From Thalassobaculum fulvum (lineage in GTDB: Bacteria; Pseudomonadota; Alphaproteobacteria; Thalassobaculales; Thalassobaculaceae): a stretch of 64,000 nt of DNA. Numbering within the stretch: the stretch's first letter is position 1; each line of letters begins with the position of its first letter. The stretch spans positions 248,001-312,000 of the forward strand of contig NZ_BMZS01000003.1 in the NCBI RefSeq assembly GCF_014652915.1, given 5' to 3'. Below the pieces are notes generated by a model. The model worked only from the letters and a program-made list of their open reading frames with translations. It ran no database searches and was not told the origin of the DNA. The translations under genes were made by a program, and so were the position numbers. Shown in pieces: positions 44,628 through 54,039 of the stretch.

Positions 44628-46445
44628 TCAACCGCCGGTCTTGACCGCCACATAGCGGCCGGGCGCGTCCTCGATCGGCTTTAGGTCATGGTCGCCCGGC
44701 ACCCGGGCCGGCACTTCGCCGCCCCCGAACCGCGCCAGCCAGGCCCGCCACTCCGGCCACCACGAGCCCTCGACATGGGTGGCGCCCTGCAGCCACTTCT
44801 CGGGGTCCTTCGGCGCCTTGCCTTTGCGGGTCCAGTAGCCGTATTTCGGCGGATCCGCCGGCGGGTTCACGACGCCCGCGATGTGGCCGGACATCGCCAG
44901 CACGAACTTCACCGGTCCCTTGTAGGTCTGGGTCGCCGCATAGGTCGACTTCCACGGCGCGATGTGGTCCTCCTTCGTCGACAGCACGAAGGTCGGCAGC
45001 GTGTTCTTCGACAGGTCGATGGGCACGTTGGCGAGGGTGATGCAGCCAGGCTTCACCAGGTCGTTCTGCTGGTACATGCGGCGCAGGTAGAAGCTGTGCA
45101 TGGCCGCCGGCATGCGCGTGGAATCGGAGTTCCAGTACAGCAGGTCGAACGGGAAGGGTTCCTTGCCCATCAGGTAGTTGTTGATGACGAACGACCAGAT
45201 CAGGTCGTTGGCCCGCAGCATGTTGAAGGTCGTCGCCATCGCCCGGCCGTCGAGGTAGCCGGCCTTGTTCATCCGGTCCTCGAGCGCGGCCAGCTGCTCC
45301 TCGTCGATGAACACCGACAGCTCGCCGGCCTCGGCGAAGTCGATCATGGTGGTGAAGAAGGTGATCGACTTGATGCGGTCGTCGCCGAGCGCCGCCATCC
45401 GGGCGACGGTCGCCGACATCAGCGTGCCGCCGATGCAGTAGCCGATGGCGTTGACCTCGCGCTCGCCGGTCGCCTGTTCGATCGCGTCGAGGGCGGCCAT
45501 CGGGCCCTCGAGCAGGTAGTCGTCGAAGCTCTTGCGGGCCAGCCGCTCGTCCGGGTTGACCCACGACACCACGAACACCGTGATGCCCTGGGAGACCGCC
45601 CAGCGGATGAACGAGTTCTTCGGCCGCAGGTCGAGGATGTAGAACTTGTTGATCCAGGGCGGCACGATCAGCAACGGCCGGCGCATCACGGTCTCGGTGG
45701 TCGGCGAGTACTGGATGAGCTGCATCAGCTCGTTCTCGTAGATCACCTTGCCGGGCGTGGTGGCGACGTTGACGCCGACCTCGAACGCCTCGTGGTCGGT
45801 CATCCGGATGTCGAGCTTGCCGTGGCCGCGCTCCAGGTCGCCGACCAGATTCTCCAGGCCCTTGACCAGGTTCTCGCCGCGGCTCTCGAGGGTCGCGCGC
45901 AGGACCTCGGGATTGGTCATCGCGAAGTTCGACGGCGCCATCGCGTCGACGAACTGCCGGGTGTAGAAATCGACCTTGCGCCGGGTCTTGTCGTCCAGCC
46001 CCTCGACGTCCTGGACGGTCTTCTGCATCCAGCGCGCGGTCAGCAGGTAGGTCTGCTTGATGTAGTCGAAGAGGTAGCTGTCCTCCCAGGCCTGGTCCTT
46101 GAAGCGGCGGTCGCCGCTCTCCGGGGCCACCACCGGCTCGGCCCGGCCGCCCAGCATCCGCGATGTGGCGGCCTGCCACAGCGACATGTAGTCCTGCCAC
46201 AGGCCCATCTGGGCCTGAAACAGCCGCGTCGGGTCGGCCATCATCTTGGTGGTGAGCTCGAGGAACGCGTTGCCGATGTTCAGCGGGTCGGTCATCCCGA
46301 GGGCGTCCCGGTCGCCGCTCTCGGCGTTCTGCTGCTCGATGAACTCCTGGACGATTCGCTGGCTGCGCTCGGCGATGCTGGCCATGGTGCGCGAGAGCTC
46401 GACAGGGTCGGGCAGCTTGTTCTGGGTATCCTGTGCTTCGGTCAT
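44628..46445 (-). CDS. phaC: Class I poly(3-hydroxyalkanoate) synthase
   Basis: A 605-residue PHA synthase that polymerises (R)-3-hydroxyacyl-CoA into storage granules. ATG 46445 starts MTEAQDTQNKLPDPVE; an upstream frame to 46526 is not conserved-looking. The N-terminal domain contains the family FLxxxxxMMADPTRLFQAQM region. The alpha/beta-hydrolase core has the lipase-box-like VNAIGYCIGGTLM with the nucleophile Cys337, the acid Asp in LSTKEDHIAPW, and the His in VLAMSGHIAGVVNPP. Length and single-subunit layout match class I. No phaA/phaB or phasin gene is in the window. Confidence 0.95.
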   Translation of the reverse strand: MTEAQDTQNKLPDPVELSRTMASIAERSQRIVQEFIEQQNAESGDRDALGMTDPLNIGNAFLELTTKMMADPTRLFQAQMGLWQDYMSLWQAATSRMLGGRAEPVVAPESGDRRFKDQAWEDSYLFDYIKQTYLLTARWMQKTVQDVEGLDDKTRRKVDFYTRQFVDAMAPSNFAMTNPEVLRATLESRGENLVKGLENLVGDLERGHGKLDIRMTDHEAFEVGVNVATTPGKVIYENELMQLIQYSPTTETVMRRPLLIVPPWINKFYILDLRPKNSFIRWAVSQGITVFVVSWVNPDERLARKSFDDYLLEGPMAALDAIEQATGEREVNAIGYCIGGTLMSATVARMAALGDDRIKSITFFTTMIDFAEAGELSVFIDEEQLAALEDRMNKAGYLDGRAMATTFNMLRANDLIWSFVINNYLMGKEPFPFDLLYWNSDSTRMPAAMHSFYLRRMYQQNDLVKPGCITLANVPIDLSKNTLPTFVLSTKEDHIAPWKSTYAATQTYKGPVKFVLAMSGHIAGVVNPPADPPKYGYWTRKGKAPKDPEKWLQGATHVEGSWWPEWRAWLARFGGGEVPARVPGDHDLKPIEDAPGRYVAVKTGG

Positions 46446-46671
46446 GACGATGCCGTCGTGCCTCCGGACGGTATGGGGTCCGCCTTCTGCGGTCGGTTGT
46501 AGCAGAAATTGGTGACGCGTGGTCATCTGCGGTACCCGTCAAGTTTGTCAAAGCGTGTCCGTCTGTTGAAAACCGTGTTATTTTCGCGGCTTGACGGGTA
46601 AGGGTACGGGCCTCCGTGGCGGCGTGACGCGCGCCCGGGAGGCGCCGGATGGGTGAGGTCGGGAGAGCGGG

Positions 46672-47889
46672 ATGACGCAGGAAGCGCGGATCGCGAAGAC
46701 GTCGGCGGGACGGCGGGCGCTGGCGGTGTTCGTGATGGCGGGGGCGTTGGGGGTGACCGGATGCTCTTCGGTTCCCGACGCGTTGAACCCGGTCGAGTGG
46801 TACCGCGGGGCTTCCGACACCGTCGGCGGCTGGTTCGGCGACGAGGAGACCCCGGCAGAGCCGGGACGGGCCACGGCCGCCGATGGCGGCAGCAGCGCGA
46901 ATGCCGCCTATCCGAACCTCGCCAGCGTCCCGCCGCGGCCGACCCCGACCACGACCGCCGAGGAGCGCGAGGCCCTGCGCAAGGGGCTGGTCGCCGATCG
47001 CGCCAACGCCCGTTATTCGGGCGAGCCGGCGGCCGCGCCGCCGACCGCGCCCACGACCGCCGCCGCGAGCGCCGGGCAGGGGGCGTCGCAGGCGCCGGCA
47101 CCCAGCCGGCAGGCGACCGTGCCGCCGCCGGCTCCGGAACCGGCGGAACCCCGCCGGACCGCGCGGGCGGAACCGACGGCGAGCGGCGAGCGGTCGAACC
47201 TGTGGCCGAACCGGCCGGCCCCGGAGACGCCGGGCCTGCGGGCCTCGACGACCGGCCGGGTCGGGGACAGCATCAGCCGCGGAGCCTCGCCGGCACCCGC
47301 ACCGTCGCCGGAACCGGCCGCGTCGGCGATCCCGGAACGCCGTTCCCCGGCGCCGGCCGAGCAGATGGCGGAGCGTACGACGTTGGACTCCGCCGGACCG
47401 GCCGCGGGGGCGCGGGCCGCTCCGGCCGAGCCGGCGGTCGGTGCGCCGGCCCCGACCGCCTCGAGCCAGAGCGTGATCGTCAACGAGGACGCGATCGGCG
47501 GCGGCGCGGTGGCGGCGTCGACGTTCTCGGGCCGCCCTTATCTCGCCTCGACGATCTATTTCGGCCACGGATCGGCCCGCCTGACCGCGGCCGAGCTGAA
47601 CGCCATCGCCGAGATCGCCCGGGCCGCCGCGCCGAGCGGCGCCGGGGTGCAGGTGATCGGCCACGCGTCGTCGCGAACCGGCGATCTCAGCCTGCGCGAC
47701 CACGACATGGCGAACTTCGCGATCTCGCTGAAGCGGGCTCAGGCGGTGGCGAACGCGCTGATCGCCGCCGGCATGCCGGCCGAGCGGGTCCGGGTCGAGG
47801 CGGTCAGCGACACCCAGCCCGAGTACTATGAGGTCATGCCGTCCGGCGAGGCCGGCAACCGGCGCGCCGAGATCGTCCTCTTCTACTAG
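46672..47889 (+). CDS. OmpA-family lipoprotein
   Basis: A 405-residue envelope protein. The N-terminus carries a signal peptide (RRALAVFVMAGALGVTGCSS) with a lipobox ending in Cys31-32, so it is likely lipid-anchored. Residues about 60-270 are low-complexity Pro/Ala-rich and probably span the periplasm or cell wall. The C-terminal about 125 residues form an OmpA/MotB-like peptidoglycan-binding domain: IYFGHGSARLTAAELNAI, VQVIGHASSRTGD and AGNRRAEIVLFY. It should tether the outer membrane to peptidoglycan. It is divergent from phaC across 226 bp. Confidence 0.88.
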   Translation: MTQEARIAKTSAGRRALAVFVMAGALGVTGCSSVPDALNPVEWYRGASDTVGGWFGDEETPAEPGRATAADGGSSANAAYPNLASVPPRPTPTTTAEEREALRKGLVADRANARYSGEPAAAPPTAPTTAAASAGQGASQAPAPSRQATVPPPAPEPAEPRRTARAEPTASGERSNLWPNRPAPETPGLRASTTGRVGDSISRGASPAPAPSPEPAASAIPERRSPAPAEQMAERTTLDSAGPAAGARAAPAEPAVGAPAPTASSQSVIVNEDAIGGGAVAASTFSGRPYLASTIYFGHGSARLTAAELNAIAEIARAAAPSGAGVQVIGHASSRTGDLSLRDHDMANFAISLKRAQAVANALIAAGMPAERVRVEAVSDTQPEYYEVMPSGEAGNRRAEIVLFY

Positions 47890-47958
47890 GTGGGGCGGAT
47901 TATTCTCAATTGACGCAATGCCTTGATGGGCATTGTTAGAGTATACTGCGAGGACGTA

Positions 47959-49251
47959 ATGAGCGAAGTTCTGCGCGTGGGCGTCGCCGGCCTGGGAACG
48001 GTCGGCGCCGAGACGGTGCGGTTGCTGCGACTCCGCCGCGAGGATCTGGCGCGCCGCGCCGGCCGGCCCATCGAGCTGGTGGCGGTGTCGGCGCGCGACC
48101 GCAGCAAGGACCGGGGCGTCGATCTGGCCGGTGTGGCGTGGGAGGACGATGCCGTCGCCCTCGCGCGGCGCGACGACGTCGACCTGGTCTGCGAGCTGAT
48201 CGGCGGCTCCGAAGGTCCGGCTCGGACGCTGGTCGAGACCGCCCTGTCGGCCGGCAAGTCGGTGGTGACCGCGAACAAGGCGCTGCTGGCGCACCACGGC
48301 ACCGCGCTCGCCAAGACCGCCGAGGCGGGCGGCGTGACGCTCGCCTACGAGGCCGCGGTCGCCGGCGGCATCCCGATCATCCGGGCGCTGCGGCAGGGCT
48401 TGGTCGCCAACAGCATCGGCCGCGTCTACGGAATCCTGAACGGTACCTGCAACTACATCCTGTCGGCCATGCGCGACACCGGCCGGGCGTTCGACGACGT
48501 GCTCGCCGAGGCGCAGGAGCTCGGCTATGCGGAGGCCGACCCGTCGTTCGACGTCGACGGCATCGACGCCGCCCACAAGCTGTCGCTGCTGGCGGCCCTG
48601 GTGTTCGGCCGGGAGGTCGACTTCGACGGCGTCCACATCGAGGGCATCCGCCCGATCTCGCCGCTCGACATCGCCTATGCCGAGGAGTTCGGTTTCCGCA
48701 TCAAGCTGCTCGGCATCGCCGAGGAGGCGCCGGAAGGCGTGCGCCAGCGGGTGCATCCGTGCATGGTCCGCAAGGACGCGCCGATCGCCCAGGTCGAGGG
48801 GGTGTTCAACGCCGTCGTCGCCGAGGGCGACGCGGTCGGCACCACGCTGTTCCTCGGCCGCGGGGCCGGCGCCGGCCCGACCGCGTCGGCGGTGATCGGC
48901 GACATCGTCGACGTGGCGGCGGGACGGCGCGCGCCGGTGTTCGGCATCGCCGCCGCCGAGCTGCGGGCCGCCAGGCCGGCACCGATGGAGGCGCTCGAGG
49001 GCCGGTACTACGTTCGGCTGATGGTGATCGACCGTCCGGGCGTGCTGGCCGACGTGACCGCGATCCTGCGCGACGAGCACGTCTCCATGGAGTCGATGCT
49101 GCAGCAGGGGCGCGACCCGATGGAGAAGGTTCCGGTGGCGCTCACGACCCACGAGGTCGACGAGGCGTCGATGCGGCGGGCGCTCGACAAGATCGCGCGG
49201 CTCGACGCCGTTCTGGAGCCGCCGGCGATGATCCGCATCGTCGAGCTCTGA
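47959..49251 (+). CDS. hom: Homoserine dehydrogenase
   Basis: A 430-residue enzyme that reduces aspartate semialdehyde to homoserine with NAD(P)H in Thr/Met/Ile synthesis. ATG 47959 has GAGGA 5 bases upstream. The N-terminal nucleotide site is GVAGLGTVGAETV. The catalytic domain has ANKALLAHHG, AAVAGGIPIIRALRQGL and ILNGTCNYIL, and DIDGIDAAHKL-like substrate residues in DVDGIDAAHKLSLLAAL. A C-terminal ACT domain (about 350-430, VRLMVIDRPGVLADVTAIL) is the usual feedback-sensing part. GlpX follows 119 bp later, a gene order common in Alphaproteobacteria. Confidence 0.96.
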   Translation: MSEVLRVGVAGLGTVGAETVRLLRLRREDLARRAGRPIELVAVSARDRSKDRGVDLAGVAWEDDAVALARRDDVDLVCELIGGSEGPARTLVETALSAGKSVVTANKALLAHHGTALAKTAEAGGVTLAYEAAVAGGIPIIRALRQGLVANSIGRVYGILNGTCNYILSAMRDTGRAFDDVLAEAQELGYAEADPSFDVDGIDAAHKLSLLAALVFGREVDFDGVHIEGIRPISPLDIAYAEEFGFRIKLLGIAEEAPEGVRQRVHPCMVRKDAPIAQVEGVFNAVVAEGDAVGTTLFLGRGAGAGPTASAVIGDIVDVAAGRRAPVFGIAAAELRAARPAPMEALEGRYYVRLMVIDRPGVLADVTAILRDEHVSMESMLQQGRDPMEKVPVALTTHEVDEASMRRALDKIARLDAVLEPPAMIRIVEL

Positions 49252-49370
49252 CAAGCCTATTCGGGTCTCGCGACGGCGGCCGGGATGGGCTAAAAGCCCG
49301 TAATGCCCGGGTCCGCCGCCGGCGGCCACCCGCAATTCCGAAACGACAACGATGGGGTCGGGAGCGTCCG

Positions 49371-50360
49371 ATGTCGGAAAACGGTGCCGAAGTGTTCACC
49401 ATGGACCGCAACCTCGCGCTTGAGGCGGTGCGGGTGACGGAGGCGGCGGCGCTGGCCGCGTCGAAGCTGATGGGGCGGGGCGACGAGAAGGCCGCCGACC
49501 AGGCCGCGGTCGACGCCATGCGGACGGCGCTGAACAACCTCGAGATCGATGGCACGGTGGTTATCGGCGAGGGCGAGCGCGACGAGGCGCCGATGCTGTA
49601 CATCGGCGAGAAGGTCGGCCGCGGCGGCACCAAGATCGACATCGCGCTCGATCCGCTCGAGGGCACGACGATCACCGCCAAGGGCGGCGCCAATGCGCTG
49701 GCGGTGGTGGCGCTCGCCTCGGAAGGCGGGTTCCTGAACGCGCCCGACGTCTACATGGACAAGATCGCGGTCGGTGGCGGCCTGCCGGACGGGGTGGTCG
49801 ACCTCGACGCGACCGTGAAGGAGAACCTGACGAGCCTGGCCAAGGCCAAGCAGGTGGATATCTCCGACCTGGTGGCCTGCATCCTGGACCGCCCGCGGCA
49901 CGCCGAGCTGATCGCCAAGGTCCGCGAGGCCGGGGCCCGGATCATGCTGATCTCCGACGGCGACGTGTCGGGCGTGATCGCGACCTCGCAGCCGACCAGC
50001 GGCGTCGACATCTACATGGGTTCGGGCGGGGCCCCGGAGGGCGTGCTGGCGGCGGCGGCGCTGCGCTGCATCGGCGGTCAGATCCAGGGCCGGCTGCTGT
50101 TCCGCAACGACGACGAGAAGGCTCGCGCCAAGCGCTGGGGGATCGAGGACCTCGACCGCAAGTACGGCCTGATGGAGCTGGCCGGCGGCGACGTCATGTT
50201 CGCCGCCACCGGCGTGACCAACGGCGCCATGCTGCGCGGGGTCCGGCGGTTCCACGGCGGCGCCTACACGCACTCGATCATCATGCGCTCGAAGACCGGC
50301 ACCGTCCGCACCATCGAGGCGACCCACGACTTCACGCGCAAGCCGTCCGGCCTGGACTGA
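49371..50360 (+). CDS. glpX: Fructose-1,6-bisphosphatase class II
   Basis: A 329-residue phosphatase for gluconeogenesis and the Calvin-type cycle. ATG 49371 gives MSENGAEVFTMDRNLALEAVRVTEAAA in part, a typical GlpX start. Metal and substrate residues lie in VIGEGERDEAPMLYIGE and IALDPLEGTTITAKG, with ISDGDVSGVI and GSGGAPEGVLAAAAL further on. All blocks are intact. It lies between hom and recJ; hom-glpX-recJ is a conserved alphaproteobacterial order. Confidence 0.96.
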   Translation: MSENGAEVFTMDRNLALEAVRVTEAAALAASKLMGRGDEKAADQAAVDAMRTALNNLEIDGTVVIGEGERDEAPMLYIGEKVGRGGTKIDIALDPLEGTTITAKGGANALAVVALASEGGFLNAPDVYMDKIAVGGGLPDGVVDLDATVKENLTSLAKAKQVDISDLVACILDRPRHAELIAKVREAGARIMLISDGDVSGVIATSQPTSGVDIYMGSGGAPEGVLAAAALRCIGGQIQGRLLFRNDDEKARAKRWGIEDLDRKYGLMELAGGDVMFAATGVTNGAMLRGVRRFHGGAYTHSIIMRSKTGTVRTIEATHDFTRKPSGLD

Positions 50361-50370
50361 GAACGCCGGG

Positions 50371-52149
50371 ATGACGGCGACCGTCCTCGGCGTCGAGCGG
50401 TCGGCCACGGGAAGGCGCTGGGTCGCGCGCGGCGGCGGGAACGGCGCCGTCGAGCGCGTCGGCTTGGCCATCGCCCAGCGCCACGGCCTGCCGGAGATCG
50501 TCGGCCGGCTGATCGCCCAGCGCGGGGTGGCGCTCGAAGCCGTGGAGCGCTTTCTCGACCCGACCCTGAAGGCGGAGCTTCCGGATCCGAGTGTCCTGCG
50601 CGACATGGACGCGGCCGCGGCGCGGCTGGCGGACGCCGTGCAGGCGGGCCGGACGGTCGGGTTGTTCGCCGACTACGATGTCGACGGCGCGACCTCGGCG
50701 GCCCTGATGACCCGCTACCTGCGGGCGGTCGGCACCGAGACCGTCGTGCACATCCCGGACCGCATCGACGAGGGCTACGGGCCCAACCTGCCGGCCCTCG
50801 AGGGGCTGGCAGGACGCGGTGCCGCGGTGGTGGCCTGCCTGGACTGCGGGATCCTGGCGCTCGATACCCTCGGCGCGGCGAAGGCGGCCGGCATCGAGGT
50901 CCTGGTCATCGATCACCATCTCGCGGGTCCGGATCTGCCGGCGGCCGTCGCGGTGGTGAATCCGAACCGGCTGGACGAGAGCGGGGAGTTCGGCCATCTC
51001 GCGGCCTGCGGCGTCACCTTCCTGACCCTGGTCGCCCTCAACCGGGAGCTGCGCCGCCGCGGCTGGTTCGAGGCCCGGCGCGAACCGGATCTGCGGAACC
51101 TCCTGGATCTCGTCGCCCTCGGAACCGTGTGCGACGTGGTCCCGCTCGCCGGGCTGAACCGCGCCTACGTGGCCCAGGGCATCCGGGTGATGGCGACGCG
51201 CGGCAACCCGGGGCTGGCCGCGCTCGGCGACGTGGCGCGCCTCGACCGCCGGCCCGACCCGTACCATCTCGGCTTCGTGCTGGGGCCGCGCATCAATGCC
51301 GGCGGCCGGGTCGGGCGCGCGGATCTGGGGGCCCGCCTGCTATCGACCGAGGATCCGGTCGAGGCGGCGACGCTGGCCGCCGAGCTCGATCGCTACAACG
51401 AGGAGCGGCGCGCGATCGAGGCGCAGGTGCTGGAGGCCGCGATCGCGCAGGCCGAGGCCCAGGCCGACGCGGCAGCCCTGGTGGTCACCGGGGAGGGGTG
51501 GCATCCGGGCGTCGTCGGGATCGTCGCCAGCCGCCTGAAGGACCGCTTCAACCGGCCGGCCTGCGTGGTCGGGTTCGAGGACGGCATCGGGACCGGCTCC
51601 GGCCGCTCGGTTCCCGGCGTGCAGCTCGGCGCCGCGGTGATCGCCGCCCGGCAGGCCGGGCTGCTGGTCAAGGGCGGCGGCCACGCCATGGCGGCGGGCT
51701 TCACGGTCGAGCCGGGCCGCCTCGGGGCGTTCCGGGCATTCCTGTGCGAGCGGGTGGCGGCCGACCTGGAGGGCCAGGCGGCGACGCCGACGCTGTCGGT
51801 CGACGCGGCGCTCGCCCCCGGCGGGGCCACCGGCGACCTGGTGCGCACGGTCGGCCGCATCGGGCCGTTCGGGACCGGCAACCCTGAGCCGCGGTTCGTG
51901 TTCCCGGCGGTACGCGTCGTCGGGGCCGGGGTCGTCGGCGAGAATCACGTGCGCTGCACGCTGGCGGGCGCCGACGGCGGCCGGCTCAAGGCGATCGCGT
52001 TCCGGGCCCTCGACGGCGATCTCGGCGGGTCGCTGCTGCGGGCCGGCAGCACCGCGATGCACGTGGCCGGCCACCTGCGGGCCGACGACTTCCGGGGCGG
52101 CGACCAGGTCCAGCTGATCGTCGACGACGCGGCACCGGCAAACGGGTAA
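50371..52149 (+). CDS. recJ: Single-stranded-DNA-specific exonuclease RecJ
   Basis: A 592-residue 5'-3' exonuclease used in recombination, base-excision and mismatch repair. The DHH phosphoesterase motifs are present: LFADYDVDGATSAALM, VACLDCGI and VLVIDHHLAGPDL. The DHHA1 domain ends in GRSVPGVQLGAAV and VKGGGHAMAAGFTV. The C-terminal OB fold carries GPFGTGNPEPRFVF. It starts 10 bp after glpX. A tRNA-Glu gene begins 64 bp after the stop. Confidence 0.96.
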   Translation: MTATVLGVERSATGRRWVARGGGNGAVERVGLAIAQRHGLPEIVGRLIAQRGVALEAVERFLDPTLKAELPDPSVLRDMDAAAARLADAVQAGRTVGLFADYDVDGATSAALMTRYLRAVGTETVVHIPDRIDEGYGPNLPALEGLAGRGAAVVACLDCGILALDTLGAAKAAGIEVLVIDHHLAGPDLPAAVAVVNPNRLDESGEFGHLAACGVTFLTLVALNRELRRRGWFEARREPDLRNLLDLVALGTVCDVVPLAGLNRAYVAQGIRVMATRGNPGLAALGDVARLDRRPDPYHLGFVLGPRINAGGRVGRADLGARLLSTEDPVEAATLAAELDRYNEERRAIEAQVLEAAIAQAEAQADAAALVVTGEGWHPGVVGIVASRLKDRFNRPACVVGFEDGIGTGSGRSVPGVQLGAAVIAARQAGLLVKGGGHAMAAGFTVEPGRLGAFRAFLCERVAADLEGQAATPTLSVDAALAPGGATGDLVRTVGRIGPFGTGNPEPRFVFPAVRVVGAGVVGENHVRCTLAGADGGRLKAIAFRALDGDLGGSLLRAGSTAMHVAGHLRADDFRGGDQVQLIVDDAAPANG

Positions 52150-52213
52150 CGCGACGTGCGTCGTCGGGGTTGATTTCCGTTCGCCCCGAAGGTACATCCC
52201 CCGGGTCCGGTGA

Positions 52214-52289
52214 GACCCCTTCGTCTAGAGGCCTAGGACACCGCCCTTTCACGGCGGCAGCACGGGTTCGAATCCCGTAGGGGTCGCCA
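52214..52289 (+). tRNA. tRNA-Glu (anticodon UUC)
   Basis: A 76-nt cloverleaf including encoded CCA. The acceptor stem GACCCCT pairs with AGGGGTC, the discriminator is G, the D-arm region is TCGTCTAGAGGCCTAGGA, the anticodon stem CCGCC pairs with GGCGG, the loop is CTTTCAC with TTC at 52248-52250, and the T arm holds GGTTCGAATCC. It is nearly identical (74/76) to the tRNA at 53860. Confidence 0.97.
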
Positions 52290-52382
52290 CTCTCCCGACA
52301 ATCGATCGATATCCTGCACGGGCTTGACCGCCCGGCGGCGGGGCCGCACGCTGATCCGTCAGACCTGCGGACGGGTGTCGCT

Positions 52383-53798
52383 ATGGCGATCGACTACGAG
52401 AAGGAAGGCTGGGCCGCCCAGGCGGCGGGACCGGACGTGCGCAGCGAGCTGTCGACCTCGGAGTCGTCGGGCAATGACACCATCGATGCGCTGGTGGCCG
52501 GTGGCAGCTACAAGTGGGGCCCGAGCGGCTTCATGGGGCATTCGACCACCGTCACCTACTCGTTCCTGACCAGCGCCCCGTCGTACAACGCGGTGTCGTC
52601 CTTCCAGGAGTTCAACGACACCATGAAGTCGGCGACCCGGCTGGCCTTCGCCGAGTGGTCGTCGATCGCGAACATCACCTTCGTCGAGGTGTCGAGCGGC
52701 GGCTCCATCCAGCTCGGCACCGAGACCATGACGGACGCCGCCGGCTACGCCTACTACCCGTCGACCAGCGAACTCGGCGGCGACGTCTGGATCGCCAACA
52801 ACTTCGACTACAACACCGCGCCGGAGGTCGGGAACTACGGCTATCTCACGCTGATGCACGAGATCGGCCACGCCATCGGCCTCAAGCACCCGGGGGCGTA
52901 TTCGTCCACCGACGAGTCGCCGTACCTGTCGAGCAGCGTCGACAACACCGACAACACGGTGATGTCCTACACGACCGGCAGTGCCGTGTATCCCACGGGG
53001 CTCGGAGAGTACGACATCCTGGCGGCGCGCTACCTGTACGGCTACTCCGGGACCGGAACGATCGGCAACGTGACCTTCGGGTCCGATTCGGCTGAGACCT
53101 TCACCGGCGACAGCGGCATCCAGTACGTCCACTCCCGCGACGGCAACGACTACATTGCGCTGCTCGGCGGCAACGACGGGGCTGCCGCCGGCACCGGCAC
53201 CGACACCGTGCTCGGCGGCGACGGCAACGACCTGATCTACGGCAATGTCGGGATCGACCTGCTCAGCGGCGGGATCGGCAACGACACCCTGTACGGCGGG
53301 CAGAACGACGGGCCGGCCAGCACCGGGTCGTCGAGCGACCAGCCGACCGCGTATCGCAGCGGCACGGAGACCGTCGACGGCGGCTCCGGCAACGACCTGC
53401 TCTACGGAAACCACGGCACCGACCTGATGATCGGCGGCAGCGGCATCGACACGATGTTCGGCGGCCAGGACGCCGACACGCTGAGCGGCGGTTCCGGTAG
53501 CGACCTGCTGTACGGCAACCGCGGCGACGACCTGCTGGTCGGCGGGGACGGCTACGACCGCTTCATTTTCGGCGGCACCAGCGGCAACGACACGATCTCC
53601 GACTTCACCTATTTCACCGACTACCTGGTGATCCAGAGCAACGTGAACGGGTCGGGAATCACCAGCTTCAGCACCCTGGTCAGCCACGCGACCCAGAGCG
53701 GCACCGACGTGGTGATCGACCTCGGGAGCGGCAACTCGATCACCCTGCTGAATTACTCGACCAGCAGCCTGGTGAGCGCCGACGTGCTGTTCTACTGA
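52383..53798 (+). CDS. Serralysin-type (M10B) RTX metalloprotease
   Basis: A 471-residue secreted zinc protease. It has the metzincin site MHEIGHAIGLKHPG (His159, Glu160, His163, His169) and the Met-turn in VMSYTTG. Residues about 255-410 hold Ca-binding RTX nonapeptides (GGDGNDLIYG, GGIGNDTLYGG, GGSGNDLLYG and others) interrupted by a Ser/Pro-rich insert. There is no N-terminal signal peptide, and the C-terminus ends VSADVLFY, as expected for type I secretion. No ABC exporter, membrane-fusion or TolC gene is in the window. It is flanked by the two tRNA-Glu genes. Confidence 0.92.
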   Translation: MAIDYEKEGWAAQAAGPDVRSELSTSESSGNDTIDALVAGGSYKWGPSGFMGHSTTVTYSFLTSAPSYNAVSSFQEFNDTMKSATRLAFAEWSSIANITFVEVSSGGSIQLGTETMTDAAGYAYYPSTSELGGDVWIANNFDYNTAPEVGNYGYLTLMHEIGHAIGLKHPGAYSSTDESPYLSSSVDNTDNTVMSYTTGSAVYPTGLGEYDILAARYLYGYSGTGTIGNVTFGSDSAETFTGDSGIQYVHSRDGNDYIALLGGNDGAAAGTGTDTVLGGDGNDLIYGNVGIDLLSGGIGNDTLYGGQNDGPASTGSSSDQPTAYRSGTETVDGGSGNDLLYGNHGTDLMIGGSGIDTMFGGQDADTLSGGSGSDLLYGNRGDDLLVGGDGYDRFIFGGTSGNDTISDFTYFTDYLVIQSNVNGSGITSFSTLVSHATQSGTDVVIDLGSGNSITLLNYSTSSLVSADVLFY

Positions 53799-53859
53799 CA
53801 CCCGCAATGTGCCTCTTGCATTCGGTCGGGAGGCTTGCTATCTGACGCTCCTCCTCGAC

Positions 53860-53935
53860 GACCCCTTCGTCTAGAGGCCTAGGACACCGCCCTCTCACGG
53901 CGGCAACACGGGTTCGAATCCCGTAGGGGTCGCCA
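53860..53935 (+). tRNA. tRNA-Glu (anticodon CUC)
   Basis: A 76-nt cloverleaf with encoded CCA. It differs from the upstream tRNA-Glu at only two positions: the first anticodon base (CTC at 53894-53896) and one base after the anticodon stem (A instead of G at 53905). It decodes GAG. The pair makes a 1,646-bp spaced direct repeat around the protease gene. Confidence 0.97.
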
Positions 53936-54039
53936 CCGTTCTTCCGCGACGGTGGTATCGAGCGCTTCCCGATGCACCTGCCGGTTTACCGCTCGCCCGC
54001 CGCGACGCAAGATACGTCTTGGCGGGTCTGGAGGCGGCG

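Noticed and set aside
44686-49335. A very long open frame (over 1,500 codons) on the minus strand across phaC, the OmpA-like gene and hom
   Set aside because: It overlaps well-identified genes for its whole length, has the Arg/Pro/Ala/Gly bias of GC-rich shadow frames and shows no domain.
52214-53935. The two tRNA-Glu copies as attachment sites of an integrated element
   Set aside because: Both are complete tRNAs with different anticodons and no integrase lies between, so a classical att duplication is unlikely; kept only as a recombination idea.
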